Shown: positions 9,410 through 19,151, counted from the first letter of the stretch. The stretch: DNA of 64,000 nt from Bacteroidota bacterium (GCA_023417935.1 JAEZDY010000010.1:68537-132536); one strand, 5' to 3'. Translations and numbers: made by a program. The notes: a model not told the origin generated them from the letters alone.

Positions 9410-10606
9410 TTACTTGATAGAAGCAGTTGCAAAAGCTGAAGCATTGCGTTTAGCAGCATCAAAATAAGCACTAACTACTATTCTTACATTACCATTAACT
9501 GCCTGTGAAAGTGCATCAACTGTAATGTCAATACCACCCCACTGTCCTATGATGAACTGTGAAAAGTCACCAAACAATACACCAAATTCATCAGCACCTA
9601 CTTGAAGTTCTTTTGCTACGTGGTTAGAAACAAGAACAGGATATCCGTTCATTTCAGAACCATCAAGAATAAAGATAGGTTGACCGGCAACTTTAGGTGT
9701 GGTTTTCAGGATACCTTTAGCACCTGAATTCATAATGTAAGTGTAACCATTTACATTAGCAGATTCAACATCTGTTTCCATTTTTACCATGTTAGCAAAA
9801 GTTGCTACACCACTGTTAACAGGTGCAACTGCAAAGAATCCTGCAGGTGAAACACCGGGAACAGCAGCAGCCTTACCAAATAAAGTAGATTCCAACTTAG
9901 CAGATACAGCATTAACAATGTCACGCATCAACATAGCTTCAGCAGCTATTGAATCCTGTGATAAGAACTGCTTACTTACATCAATGTAAGCTGTAATCCT
10001 TTTTGGTGATAGTGTAACTTCACTGAAAGTTCCTGCACCATCAGCAGCCTATACACCTTCACCTTTCCAAAGTGCATTAGTTCCACTGTAAGCAGGTAAT
10101 GATACATCACCTTTAAGACCAGTTAGGAAAGTTGCACCGGCTTTAACAAGTACTAAAGATTCTCTGATAGGGTCAAGGATTCCACCTTTATCTTCAGATA
10201 CAATTTCCTGTCCTTGTGTAGCAGTTTGAGCAGCTATTAAAGCACGTGTTGAAAATGGTAATACGATATCACCAGTTGAAGAAATACCTGCATTTCTCAT
10301 AGATTCTTTACCGGCTCTGATTACTTCAACTGTTAAGTCATCATAATTTAATCCGTTTGTCCTTGCTTCGATAGCTTTTAAAAGACTAAAATTTTCCATA
10401 TTATTTTTAATTGTTGTTTTTCTTTTTTCACCTTTTTGTTTAAGGTTAATTTGAGTATCTAAGTCTTCAATATCTTTTGTTATTTCGTTGAAGCGTTCAT
10501 TTTCTACAGTTGAAAGTTTTCTTTGCTCAATCCTACCTTCATTCACAATTGACTCTAATTGCTTCAATTTCTGATTCCTTAATTCAATAAGTTGTACTAA
10601 GTCCAT
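9410..10606 (-). CDS. HK97-type major capsid protein
   Basis: The 398-residue protein starts MDLVQLIELRNQKLKQLES, with an N-terminal coiled-coil scaffold-like delta domain (residues about 1-65), followed by the capsid body with SSTGDIVLPFSTRALI, GATFLTGLKGDVSLPAY and the C-terminal GDFSQFIIGQWGGIDITVD and VRIVVSAYFDAAKRNASAFA segments typical of HK97-fold major capsid proteins. There is one in-frame TAG at 10049-10051 (WKGEGV-Q-AADGAG). With TAG as stop the capsid would be cut to less than half and the C-terminal fragment would start at an internal Met. The GTATTTAATAGAAAGG motif lies upstream and a strong terminator follows, fitting a highly expressed single-gene unit. Confidence 0.93.
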
Positions 10607-10625
10607 TACTATAATTGCCTTTCTA

Positions 10626-10633
10626 TTAAATAC
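10626..10633 (-). promoter_or_regulatory. Late promoter-like motif GTATTTAA
   Basis: Minus-strand GTATTTAA followed by TAGAAAGG lies about 20 bases upstream of the capsid start. The 16-base string is the same as that upstream of the tail terminator gene. Confidence 0.6.
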
Positions 10634-10643
10634 TGTAATCAGT

Positions 10644-11330
10644 TTAGATACCCTTGAACTTATTCAGGATTGCATCTAAACTTCTGTAATATTCTTCTAT
10701 CTCATTAACTGGTTCAGTTCTTTCTTCAACTATCGGTTCTACTGGTTCCTGTTCAACTACTGGTTCCACTACTTCAATGACTGGTTCCAATACTTCAGGT
10801 TGTACTTCTTCAGTTTCCTTGAATTCATCAAAAGACCTGCAGGAAGTTTGTGAATAAGCAGGTGTATTCACCAAGCTGAAGTCAAAAAGTTCTTCAAATC
10901 TTTCAACTGTTCTAATGTAGGTTCCATCAGAACGTCTTTCAAATTTGTCACCACCTTTAGGAACTGTGAAGGCAAATGAACAGGAATCAACATCACCGTT
11001 CTTAACTGCCTAAAGGATTTCATCACCTTTCTATGTTCTCTTAGCTTTAAAGGAAAAATCAACACCTGTAGGTGTAATAAATACCTTCAGGGTTCCATTA
11101 CCTCTATTTGACCTAGCTAATGGAATATCATTGCTATTATGATTCCACAGCATTACAATGTTGCTCTTATTGATTAACTCAGGGTCAACCTAAGAAGACT
11201 TAATTATTTCTCTAAATTGTCCATTAATCAACTCAGATTCCTTGTTGAATACTATAGCAGTTCCTGTAATAGTTCTGTCTTCTTCATTTGCTCTAATCTC
11301 TGTTATATATCGTTTCTCTATATTTTCCAT
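10644..11330 (-). CDS. HK97-family prohead protease
   Basis: The 228-residue protein contains the U35 family core: TGTAIVFNKES near residue 23, LWNHN with the likely catalytic His64, and DVDSCSFAF with catalytic Ser near 116-118, then FDFSLVNTPAYSQT. Three in-frame TAG codons are read (SS-Q-VDP, RT-Q-KGD, IL-Q-AVK). Residues about 175-210 form a Glu/Pro/Val-rich low-complexity tail (repeated VEPV-type motifs) before a short C-terminal helix. The gene lies between portal and capsid, overlapping the portal stop as TGATG. The enzyme matures the procapsid by cleaving the capsid N-terminal domain. Stop is TAA. Confidence 0.92.
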
Positions 11331-12574
11331 CATTCACCTTGTTTTAATTGATTGTCTACTGGTGCATCTTTAGGAACTTCTTTGTTCTCTGAAATAAGAT
11401 TATCTAAAGGTTGTAAATTAGTTTGGTTGAAAGCTCTATTACCACCTTTAACCGGACTACCTGCATTAATTTTCTCCCTGACTTCATTTGTGGTTAAAGC
11501 TCCAATCTGATACATTTTAGTATAATAGTCTGCTTTTGTAGTAGCATCTAATCTCATAATGTTTTCTGTATCAAATTTTAGTTCTGAAGTACTCCAATCA
11601 GAAGGAAGGAATAGTTTTCTGAATGCTTCAGATTCCAATTTTTCAAGTAATGGAACCAGTGAATTATTCAAGAAGTCAAGTGATTGCTGTTCTGCAGTAC
11701 TAAACTTTCCGGTTTCACTGAAAGCTAATGAAGGTGGAACATTGAAAAATCTACAGATTTCAAGAACACCAAATTGTCTAGATTCTAAAAGTTGTGAATC
11801 TTTAGGATTAACTGATATTGTTTGATATTCTAGACCTTCAGAAATAACTACAATAGAATTACTTGCACCACCAAAATCAGTATTCAACTGGTTTATTAAT
11901 TGCTGTTTTGCATTGGCTGCCTGTGTTTTATTCATACTTTGCCCTGCAACAGGTCTTAGAATTCCTGACATTGAACCACCGGACTTATAGAAATTACTCT
12001 AATGTTCTTCACTTGAATAAGCAATACCAAGTGTATTAGCTGCAAAAGCAAGGGTACTTATTCCAGTAACACCATTATTGGTGTAGTTCAGGAAAGCAAG
12101 AATTTGTGATTTATCATACTCTTTCTTACTGACAGTATCTACATACTTCACATCATTGTCTTCAATCTTAACCTGAATTGAATCACTATTCAGAAGCACT
12201 AATGATAATGGTTGACCTGTTACCTATCTTTCAATAAGAACATAAGCAGCACCCTTTAAAAGCATATTCTGAACAATCAACTTCTTAAAGGTGAAAGCTG
12301 ACATAAATGGGTTAGGTTGTATGTTCATTAAAGTGTATATGGTATTATCATAGTCTACATACTTCCAGTTATCTTCATACCTATAAGGTAACATTGGTAA
12401 TGACTACACTGAATCACTAAGCAGGTTAACACACCGGTAAACTGTTGAAAGCTTTAAAGCTTTACTTTGTGTGTATGAAGAAGCTCCTAAATTGATTGAA
12501 CCATACACCGGATTGTATTCTTCTAAGCTTCTTTGTTCAACTTGTTTCCTACTAAAAAAATTAAATAAATTCAT
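11330..12574 (-). CDS. HK97-family portal protein
   Basis: The 414-residue protein has the usual start (MNLFNFFSRKQVEQRSLEEY), a SKALKLSTVYRCVNLLSDS segment with the conserved portal motif, LKGAAYVLIE, and GVTGISTLAFAANTLG. The stem and crown part has GGASNSIVVISEGLEYQTIS, LEICRFFNVPPSLAF and QIGALTTNEVREK. Three in-frame TAG codons (DSV-Q-SLP, ER-Q-VTG, EEH-Q-SNF) break it in the standard code. The portal forms the dodecameric ring through which terminase pumps DNA. A GTATTTA motif is 17 bases upstream of the start. Stop is TGA, coupled to the protease. Confidence 0.94.
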
Positions 12575-12589
12575 AGTTATTGTTTAACT

Positions 12590-12597
12590 GTAAATAC
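12590..12597 (-). promoter_or_regulatory. Late promoter-like motif GTATTTAC
   Basis: Minus-strand GTATTTAC lies about 16 bases upstream of the portal start at 12574, between terL and portal. Confidence 0.55.
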
Positions 12598-12608
12598 TTG
12601 AATCTGTA

Positions 12609-14231
12609 TCAATAGATTTCAAATGAATAGATAGGACTTGTAAGCAACCCACCATAAGCATTAATCATTGCTGCAACACCATCTATCTTATTTGACCTAT
12701 TTGCTTTATCTAAAGAATAATTACCAAACTTGTTGATATTAATAATCACATTTTGAATCATCCACTTTGTAACAGGGTTCTTCTGAATATTGATACTATC
12801 AGATTTAATCAACCTTTCAAACTCTTTAAGTGGTTTATTTAGATTCCCTGGCATCTGACTAAAAGGTTGAAGATTCAATCCTGCTTCAGTTGCTTCAATC
12901 TAAAACTGTGTACTATTCCATTTGTCATAGTATAAAGCTTTCACCGGGTTCCTGTCATTGACCTTCATTATATCATGCAGAATTCTACTATAGTCAATGA
13001 CATTACCACTAGTTAAAGTTATATAACCTAAATCCTACCATTCTTTAAACCGTTTCCGGTTAATGTTAGTATTCAATGAATCTTCAGGTAAATAGTATCT
13101 ATTAATGAAAGTAGGTTGACCACCAATCAAGAACAGGTAAGTTACCTATGTGATATCAGAAACAGAAGCTAAGTCAACACCTACTATCACTTCAACATCT
13201 TCAATCAGTTCACCACTTAATTCAATATCAATCATTGACCTGTCAATAAATTTATCTTCAATCCAAACTTCTTCACTGTTGGATTTCAACCATTGATTCA
13301 TATGCTTAACCAGTACACCAGTTCTTTCAGAACTACTGTTGATTGCTTTCTGTACTTCAGCTTCTATAAACTCCGGGAAAACACTTATACCTAAGTTTGG
13401 ATTCTATTTTATCCAAGTTGCAGGGTCTTCAAAATTGTCTTCAGAATCCAATGTGTAAATGATAGCAAACTGTGATTCATCTAACTTTAACCCTGACAGT
13501 ACTTCAGTACAGTATGTTCTTAACTCATAGCAGAAGGAACCAGTGTTAAAACCTGCAGTTGTAACAGCCATCAATAAGGGTTCCTGTCTTGAACCCTGTG
13601 AAGATTTTAGAACATTATACATGCTGTTATCCGGCTATTCATGTAATTCATCAATCAAACAAAATGACTAGTTTAAACCATCCAATCTTTTACTGTCACT
13701 TGCTGTAACTATCAATTCGTTATTCCTGAACTTAAGACTTGAATAGTAAGGAATCAGATGTTTTTCTTTCCTGTCTAAATTGTGTGCATACTGTTTGACT
13801 TTCTTGAAGTCTACATTCTTTGCTTGTTCTCTACTATTAGCTGAAATGATAACCTGCTAATCAATATCAGTAAGTAAATGGAACATCTATAAAGCTGTTA
13901 CTAATTGGCTCTTACCGTTCTTTCTCTACAGTTCTAAATATACATTCCTGTACTTCCTTCTGTTGTTATCTTTCCTTTTGATACCATATACATTAGCTAC
14001 TATGAACATTTGCCATGCTTCTAACTTAAAAGGTGTTGGTGTCTACTGTTCTGTTAAAGGAAGTGCATTGATAAAAGCAACCACTTTATCAACCTAATCA
14101 TTATCATAATAGTAATCCGGGTTCCTTAAATCCTTAAGGAACCTTTCACACTATTGAATGACATAGAAAGAACCGGGTATTACACCGGTAATGATGTTGT
14201 TCTAATAATTGGTTGCAGTTTGAAGATTCAT
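12609..14231 (-). CDS. Terminase large subunit, 13 in-frame TAG codons
   Basis: With TAG as Gln this is a 540-residue terminase large subunit. The ATPase Walker A-like motif RKNGKS is at residues 103-108 and the Walker B segment LIDELHE at about 192-198; downstream the nuclease half has VEVIVGVDLASVSDI (the first metal-binding Asp) and KALYYDKWNSTQF. TAG codons flank both ATPase motifs: Gln102 just before RKNGKS, and Gln188 and Gln199 on either side of DELHE, at sites where homologues carry polar residues. In the standard code the protein falls into at least 14 pieces. The ATG overlaps the terS stop. The protein cuts concatemers and drives DNA into the prohead. Stop is TGA. Confidence 0.95.
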
Positions 14232-14518
14232 CACCTTGTTTCTTTTTGACCGGATAACTGATTTAATAGCTGTGTAAATGAATCAGTTTCAGATGTGTTT
14301 TCTGTATTTTTTTGAAGTTTTTTGACTTCATTTAACTGCTTTGTAATCTGTACATTTACTTGATAAGTCAGGTATAAGTTTTTAAAATTACCTGCTTTAT
14401 ATTCCTTAATAAGGTTGTTATATAGTCTTATGTTGTTCAGAATCAGTTCTACTGTAGTCTAATCCGCTTGTAATTCAATTAGGGTTTTCTTTGCTTGTAG
14501 TATTTGAATTTCTTTCAT
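14231..14518 (-). CDS. Terminase small subunit
   Basis: The 95-residue, highly helical protein MKEIQILQAKKTLIELQAD...FKNLYLTYQVNVQITKQLN has one in-frame TAG (QAD-Q-TTVE). Size, helical nature and position immediately upstream of terL (stop and ATG overlapping) indicate the small terminase subunit, which recognises phage DNA. No helix-turn-helix is obvious, so identification depends on gene order. An AAAGGAAAG ribosome-binding site and a GTATTTA motif precede the start. Confidence 0.8.
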
Positions 14519-14534
14519 GGCTTTCCTTTTAAAG

Positions 14535-14542
14535 TTAAATAC
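14535..14542 (-). promoter_or_regulatory. Late promoter-like motif GTATTTAA
   Basis: Minus-strand GTATTTAA lies 17 bases upstream of the terminase small subunit start, at the head of the packaging block. Confidence 0.6.
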
Positions 14543-14601
14543 AGGAAGCATACCCCCTAGAGAATCAAATATTTTTTAAACGGACTCTGTGGTGGTGGAT
14601 A

Positions 14602-15285
14602 TCAAGCAGGTATAGACTTTTCAGCACCCCTATCCCCTTGTTTTAAAGCATCAATCCACATTTCATAATACTTTATAGATTCTACTGCTTCTTCACCGTT
14701 TAAAACAGCTTTAAGTTCTAAGATTAAAGAATACTTGTCTTCTATCATTCCAACAAGATTAAGGTTTCTTGTGTATGTGTATGGATTATTAATCTGATTT
14801 TCAAAAAAGTCTTGAACTTTACTTTCAGCTTCAAGATTAATTTCAATTAATTCAGATGCAAAAGCATTTATAACAAAGAATGGTGGTATTTTGGATAAAT
14901 CCGAAATTGTAATGATAGCATTATAACTTCTAATGATTAAATATGAATAAAGAAGAACATCTCTTGTGAGATATGAACTATTCTGTTTAATAAAATTACT
15001 TAGGTAATCATAGTTAGTGCCTAGTTCTTTATTACTATTTACGTTATTATCTCTAATACCTGCATAATTAGTAATGTGTTCAATCAGCTCTTGATGAGCT
15101 TTCATTCTTCTTTCAAGTAACACCTTTGTAATTTCACTATCTCTTTGCTGTTTATTAATCTTTCTAGTTGATAGATAATTGAACAGTGCTGAAAGTCCAG
15201 CAGTCAATAATGCAGTTACTATAATGACCAGCCATGTGGATATTCCTTCATTCTGATTATCAACAATAACCTTAATTGTTTCCAT
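14602..15285 (-). CDS. Single-pass membrane protein of accessory cassette
   Basis: The 227-residue protein has one N-terminal membrane segment (TWLVIIVTALLTAGLSALF, about residues 17-37) followed by a long charged, helical cytoplasmic region. It contains no TAG and ends at TGA, so it reads equally in either code. It is the last gene of a four-gene cassette inserted between the replication genes and the terminase operon, on the same strand. A GTATTTA motif lies only one base before the ATG, unlike its usual spacing, so I doubt it drives this gene. I do not recognise the family; its architecture resembles its two neighbours. A lysogenic function such as superinfection exclusion is possible but unproven. 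Confidence 0.8.
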   Translation of the reverse strand: METIKVIVDNQNEGISTWLVIIVTALLTAGLSALFNYLSTRKINKQQRDSEITKVLLERRMKAHQELIEHITNYAGIRDNNVNSNKELGTNYDYLSNFIKQNSSYLTRDVLLYSYLIIRSYNAIITISDLSKIPPFFVINAFASELIEINLEAESKVQDFFENQINNPYTYTRNLNLVGMIEDKYSLILELKAVLNGEEAVESIKYYEMWIDALKQGDRGAEKSIPA

Positions 15286-15293
15286 ATAAATAC
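15286..15293 (-). promoter_or_regulatory. GTATTTAT motif adjoining a start codon
   Basis: Minus-strand GTATTTAT ends directly at the ATG of the 14602-15285 gene. The missing leader makes this the weakest of the ten motif copies. Confidence 0.25.
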
Positions 15294-15309
15294 ATTAAGA
15301 ATTAAAATA

Positions 15310-15843
15310 CTACAATCTATTTCTTGTAGGTCTTGGTGGAGGATGTCTTAAGTGACTATCAACCACATTGTCCAATACTCCAAGTCTTTCACTGGTATCT
15401 ACAATCTTTCTTTCGTGGTGATTAAGTCTTCTTTCAAGTTCTTGAAGTCTAAGGTCATTACTCCCCAAACTACTTTGAACGGTTCCATTAATATTCTTTT
15501 GTAGCTTTTCGAACCTTTCTTCTATTTCTGCTACAAAAGAATTCGTGAACTGCTTGTTATTTTCCTCTTGTAGTTTTAAGAATTTGTCTTTTAGCTGATT
15601 GTATTTCTGCAGATTAAAATAATAATTAAACCCAAGTACTAAAGCACAAGCAAATGTAAAAATACCTAAAGCAATATTTATTGTACTTATAACATTGCCA
15701 TTATATTCCTTCTGATTCTCATAAAGCAGTTTATAATCCGGTTGACCAACTACTGAAGTTGGTTCCTTTATTGCTATATCTGTATTATCAGCAATTACAA
15801 TACCTGCTAATAAGAGTATCAGAACTAAGATTGTAGTTTTCAT
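15310..15843 (-). CDS. Signal-peptide membrane protein with coiled coil, TAG stop
   Basis: The 177-residue protein starts with a signal-like segment MKTTILVLILLLAGIVIAD, has one further membrane segment around residues 53-76 (ISTINIALGIFTFACALVLG) and a charged coiled-coil region (about 80-160) ending in a proline/arginine-rich tail. The N-terminal 19 residues are nearly identical to those of the gene at 15937-16707, showing duplication or a shared cassette origin. There is no internal TAG, and the frame ends at TAG (15310-15312). If TAG were read through, five more residues would be added before TAA. I do not recognise the family. Confidence 0.8.
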   Translation of the reverse strand: MKTTILVLILLLAGIVIADNTDIAIKEPTSVVGQPDYKLLYENQKEYNGNVISTINIALGIFTFACALVLGFNYYFNLQKYNQLKDKFLKLQEENNKQFTNSFVAEIEERFEKLQKNINGTVQSSLGSNDLRLQELERRLNHHERKIVDTSERLGVLDNVVDSHLRHPPPRPTRNRL

Positions 15844-15936
15844 TGATTGTTTATCACATTTAATTAATACATTTTTGCATATATATGAATTACAGGAATT
15901 TCAATACCCCTTATCCCTTCTTTCATCAAAACGTCA

Positions 15937-16707
15937 CTATTCTAATTCATGATTAGTATCAAATCTTTCAATTTTACCAACAGTTTCCTTGATGATTGTC
16001 AAATTATTTAATTTTTCATTAATTACATTTTTCTTAGAAGTTGATAGGTTAGGGAAAACATATTGCTTTCTTATTTCAGTTTCAAAGAAATAAGCTAAAG
16101 AATTACCAACTTCAACAAAAATGGATTCAACATCATTATGAAACTTCATCCCGATTTTTCTTACCTCAATATCTGTTTTGGCATAATCTAATACACTTCC
16201 TATAATACCGGTTAATAAGTGCATTTGTTCTTTAACACGAAGCGTTAAAGTGACTGCATGTTTAGCTCTAAATTCGATTAAATTTTCATTAGCAGTCTTT
16301 AGGTGTTCAATACTTTGAAATAAACTATATATTCGATATTTTCCAGTTCTACTAATTCTCGTAACCATGATGTTTTTAAGCAAGTCCATTAATTCAACAT
16401 GTGTCTTGAATCGTTCATTCAACATTAATTTATCGGCTTCAGATGGTATTATTTTCTTATGTTGGTATACTACAGTGTATATACTAAGAGCTGCAATTAA
16501 AAAAGGGAAAAATGAAGTCCAAAAATTACTATTCCAAAAATCAATAGTATGGGCATTTTCAAGATAAACCTTCTGATAAATGGTATCATGAACAGGAACA
16601 GGAACAGGAACATTATATAAAGATGGTACATTAGATGTTTCTTGAAGCGTATCAGCAATAACAATACCTGCTACTAAGAGTAAAAAAACTAAGAATGTGG
16701 TTTTCAT
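15937..16707 (-). CDS. Signal-peptide membrane protein, tandem TAG TGA stop
   Basis: The 256-residue protein begins MKTTFLVFLLLVAGIVIAD, matching its downstream neighbour at 15 of 19 positions, then a repeated VPVPV stretch, one membrane segment around residues 57-77 (FWTSFFPFLIAALSIYTVVY) and a mainly helical cytoplasmic domain of about 170 residues. No internal TAG occurs in 256 codons. The stop is TAG at 15937-15939 followed immediately by TGA, so suppression would add one residue only. The gene is part of the accessory cassette and probably expressed from the host-like promoter upstream of 17311. Function unknown. Confidence 0.8.
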   Translation of the reverse strand: MKTTFLVFLLLVAGIVIADTLQETSNVPSLYNVPVPVPVHDTIYQKVYLENAHTIDFWNSNFWTSFFPFLIAALSIYTVVYQHKKIIPSEADKLMLNERFKTHVELMDLLKNIMVTRISRTGKYRIYSLFQSIEHLKTANENLIEFRAKHAVTLTLRVKEQMHLLTGIIGSVLDYAKTDIEVRKIGMKFHNDVESIFVEVGNSLAYFFETEIRKQYVFPNLSTSKKNVINEKLNNLTIIKETVGKIERFDTNHELE

Positions 16708-16738
16708 TTCGTATCCTAAATCTTTATATGAATTAATA

Positions 16739-17311
16739 CTACCAGTTGTCTTCAGTTACTATTCTATAGTAACATCTACATACACTATGAGAATCACCAC
16801 CAACTTTATGTTGACAATTCTTGTGTGGTATTGGCAATTTTTTAAGTGCCTCTGACAGTGTAAGAAGTACATTGTCTTGTTCTTTACAAACACTACAAGC
16901 GTCATCACAAGTAGAAATTCTTGCTTTCAATGGAATTGAAGCTGTCATAGCATCCTTAAGACTGTATATATTGCTCAATTGGATAAACTTGAAACTGTCC
17001 ATATTTTGCATTTGAAGGAATATTGCCATATCAAAATATATTTGCTGTAATTTGACCCAGTCCTTAACTTCAGCATAATCAAGTGTTAACTGATTAAAGA
17101 GTGACCATATTAGGTCATTATATTTTCCGTTTGGGTATTTTCTGAAATATGCACCGTTGATTTCATCAAGTTGCTTTTTTGAGAAATGATGTTCAAAACT
17201 GTAATAGAAGTCTTTTGCACTTCCTTCCTTAACAAAAGATTGCTTACCGTAAATTTCACCTACTGGAATCTTTTCTTCAGTCTTAAACAGACCTGTTAGA
17301 AACTTGAACAT
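16739..17311 (-). CDS. Hypothetical Cys-rich protein of accessory cassette, TAG stop
   Basis: The 190-residue soluble protein has a C-terminal metal-binding-like region: CDDACSVC around residues 134-141, then HKNCQHKV and CRCYYRIV. The N-terminal half is helical and charged. There is no signal peptide. The frame has no internal TAG and ends at TAG (16739-16741), with TAA two codons further on. The gene is first in the accessory operon, 80-110 bases downstream of a well-formed Bacteroidota promoter (17391-17420). I do not recognise the family; the cysteine and histidine pattern suggests zinc binding, by inference only. Confidence 0.75.
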   Translation of the reverse strand: MFKFLTGLFKTEEKIPVGEIYGKQSFVKEGSAKDFYYSFEHHFSKKQLDEINGAYFRKYPNGKYNDLIWSLFNQLTLDYAEVKDWVKLQQIYFDMAIFLQMQNMDSFKFIQLSNIYSLKDAMTASIPLKARISTCDDACSVCKEQDNVLLTLSEALKKLPIPHKNCQHKVGGDSHSVCRCYYRIVTEDNW

Positions 17312-17390
17312 AATGAAAAATTTATGAGAAAACTAATGCGTGGAATTAATATTGAATTCGTGACCACATAATGGTTAGGTTTTATACCAT

Positions 17391-17420
17391 CAAATTTATG
17401 AATATATTATTACAATCAAA
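17391..17420 (-). promoter_or_regulatory. Bacteroidota-type promoter for accessory cassette
   Basis: On the minus strand TTTG (17417-17420) is separated by 18 bases from TAAATTTG (17391-17398), a close match to the -33 TTTG / -7 TAnnTTTG promoter of the Bacteroidota primary sigma factor. It faces the cassette starting at 17311 and overlaps the terminator of the upstream gene. Confidence 0.65.
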
Positions 17421-17451
17421 AAAAAAGGGAACCTTTTGAGTTCCCTTTTTT
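17421..17451 (-). terminator. Intrinsic terminator
   Basis: AAAAAAGGGAA and TTCCCTTTTTT form an 11-bp stem with a 9-base loop; on the minus strand it ends in a run of T. It lies 12 bases after the stop of the 17463-17843 gene and insulates it from the accessory cassette. Confidence 0.85.
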
Positions 17452-17462
17452 ATTGTAATCCA

Positions 17463-17843
17463 TTAATCAGCAATTTTGAAAAGCTTATCTCTTGTCTTTT
17501 CACCAATACTTATATCAGAAAGTTCAACAATGTTATTACCCTTTCCAATATTTCTTTTAAAAGATGTGTAAGTGGTGTCTACACCCCAAAGTATCTTGAC
17601 ATACATATATTGTGGTTTAAATTTCTCTTTAACACCTCTTTTTCTAAGCTTATTCTTAACCACTATGTCAAATTCTCCTTTGTCAAAAGAATCATTTTCA
17701 ATGAACCGGGTATTGAAGGATTTATAATCTTCATTTACTATAACTAGCATATATCCGGTCTTACTCTTATGACTTAAGTAACTCTGAAAGATGTTTATCC
17801 ATTTTGAATTAAGCCAAGCTTCTTTATTTGCAATTTCATTCAT
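17463..17843 (-). CDS. Hypothetical phage protein, standard code
   Basis: The 126-residue protein starts MNEIANKEAWLNSKWINIFQ and is basic, with alternating strands (GYMLVIVNEDYK, YMYVKILWGVDTTY). It has no in-frame TAG and ends with TAA. It is followed by a strong terminator and preceded by a 210-base gap with no obvious feature, so it is likely its own transcription unit. No family is recognised. Its place next to the accessory cassette suggests an early or lysogeny-expressed gene. Confidence 0.7.
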   Translation of the reverse strand: MNEIANKEAWLNSKWINIFQSYLSHKSKTGYMLVIVNEDYKSFNTRFIENDSFDKGEFDIVVKNKLRKRGVKEKFKPQYMYVKILWGVDTTYTSFKRNIGKGNNIVELSDISIGEKTRDKLFKIAD

Positions 17844-18057
17844 TGCTTAAGTTTTTATTGTTTCAAATAAAGTCAAGCATCCATATCCCTATGGAAACTT
17901 GCGTCTATTTTAAAATCAAGGTAAGAATAAAAATAAGGTCAAGTGTGAAATAAAGTCAGTGGATATAATCCGGGCGGGTAATCTTTGGCTTTAGTAAATC
18001 ATATTGGTTACAATTGGAACTTCTATATAACAAGTATCTATAGTCAATGGTTGTGCA

Positions 18058-18702
18058 TCACTTTAACCACTCAGTTTTAATTCCTAACCTTGAAGCAATA
18101 GAACGGAATTTATAAATATTCATATCCATCTTATCACAAGCAAACTCCCGGAATCCTGAAGGTTCAAAATCATTTTCAATCAGATAAGACTTGAACAGAA
18201 GTAGGAACTATACATTAGTTGTGTTCAACACCCTTTGCTAATTTATCCTGAAGTCAAGTTCTTTAATTACCCTCTATCTAATATCCTGCTTATTCTCATT
18301 ATCTATCTAATCCTGTTCAGGGTCAAATGTTTCTTCTTCAATCTTAACAGGATATTGACCAACATACTGACTTTCATAATCCTGTTCAATCGGTTTATTC
18401 TTCTTACCTGAGAAATAAGTGCTAATGATGAAATTTGTAGCAGAACGGTAAAGGAACTATAACTAACCCTGCAGCTTATCTTCTTTTAATCCGGCTAATG
18501 ATTTTGTGATTAAGTGAATTGTTACATCTTGTTCATTATCCGGTGTAACAATCAAATCATTCTTGAAGCTCCTAAGTGCTTTCCTTACCATCACTGAAAT
18601 AGCAGGTAAAAGATGGATAATCTATTGCTGTCTTTCTTCTTCTGACTTCTAATGATAGTATTGTCTTATCAGTTGGTCTTCTTTTGCTGTCCAGTAGTTC
18701 AT
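18058..18702 (-). CDS. Possible phage sigma-like transcription regulator, recoded
   Basis: With TAG as Gln this is a 214-residue protein containing eight in-frame TAG codons; no fragment of it survives in the standard code. The N-terminus (MNYWTAKEDQLIRQYYHQK) looks like a Myb/SANT-type or helix-turn-helix region. The middle (LAGLKEDKLQGQLQFLYRSA, then TNFIISTYFSGKK) recalls sigma factor region 2, and the C-terminal half is helical with FREFACDKMDMNIYKFRS. The ATG overlaps the nuclease-like gene stop as ATGA. The resemblance to sigma factors is my inference from pattern only; it would fit a factor for the repeated GTATTTA promoters. Stop is TGA. Confidence 0.75.
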
Positions 18703-19151
18703 AATATTAAGGCTGCATGATTAATTACCTAAGACATTGGAACTAATATCACATCCTAAGTTCCGTTGTTAATTGTTATCTGTTTCCATCTATTTATCTG
18801 AAGAAGTTGTCTTAGTGTTGCTGTTCTGAATATGTAGAAGGAATCCTATGACTTTATCACAAACAATTCTGCTTCTGTAGTTAAGATACCTGATATATTC
18901 CCTTTATACATTACCTCAATCTAAAAATTACCGGTTTCACTACTTCTAACATCACACTTAACTTCCTACTTCAATTCCTTTCCTTGTGCATTCTTAAAGG
19001 AAACATCATACTTTCTTAACTGCTAAAGGTCATCTGATTCATTCAACTAAAAATCTGTATAACCTCTATTTGTCTATTCCATGCGCTAAATAAACTCAAC
19101 TTCTGCTTCTTTGCCTATTTGTAAATCCTGTTTAAATGTTGTGTCTTTCAT
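18699..19151 (-). CDS. PD-(D/E)XK nuclease-like phage protein, recoded
   Basis: The 150-residue protein has nine in-frame TAG codons, the highest density in the window. It reads MKDTTFKQDLQIGKEAEVEF, then KYDVSFKN and ELKQEVKCDVRSSETGNF followed by IEVMYKGNISGILTTEAELF. A Glu near the N-terminus, the Asp of YDV and the ExK of QEVKCD match the order of catalytic residues in PD-(D/E)XK nucleases such as Holliday junction resolvase-like phage enzymes. It lies between the helicase and the sigma-like gene, suggesting DNA replication or recombination. The nuclease call is inference from motif order. Stop is TGA, overlapping the next ATG. Confidence 0.78.

Noticed and set aside
14521..14600. Possible tRNA or suppressor tRNA near CCCCTAGAGAATC
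   Set aside because: No T-loop, acceptor pairing or D-arm could be drawn around it.
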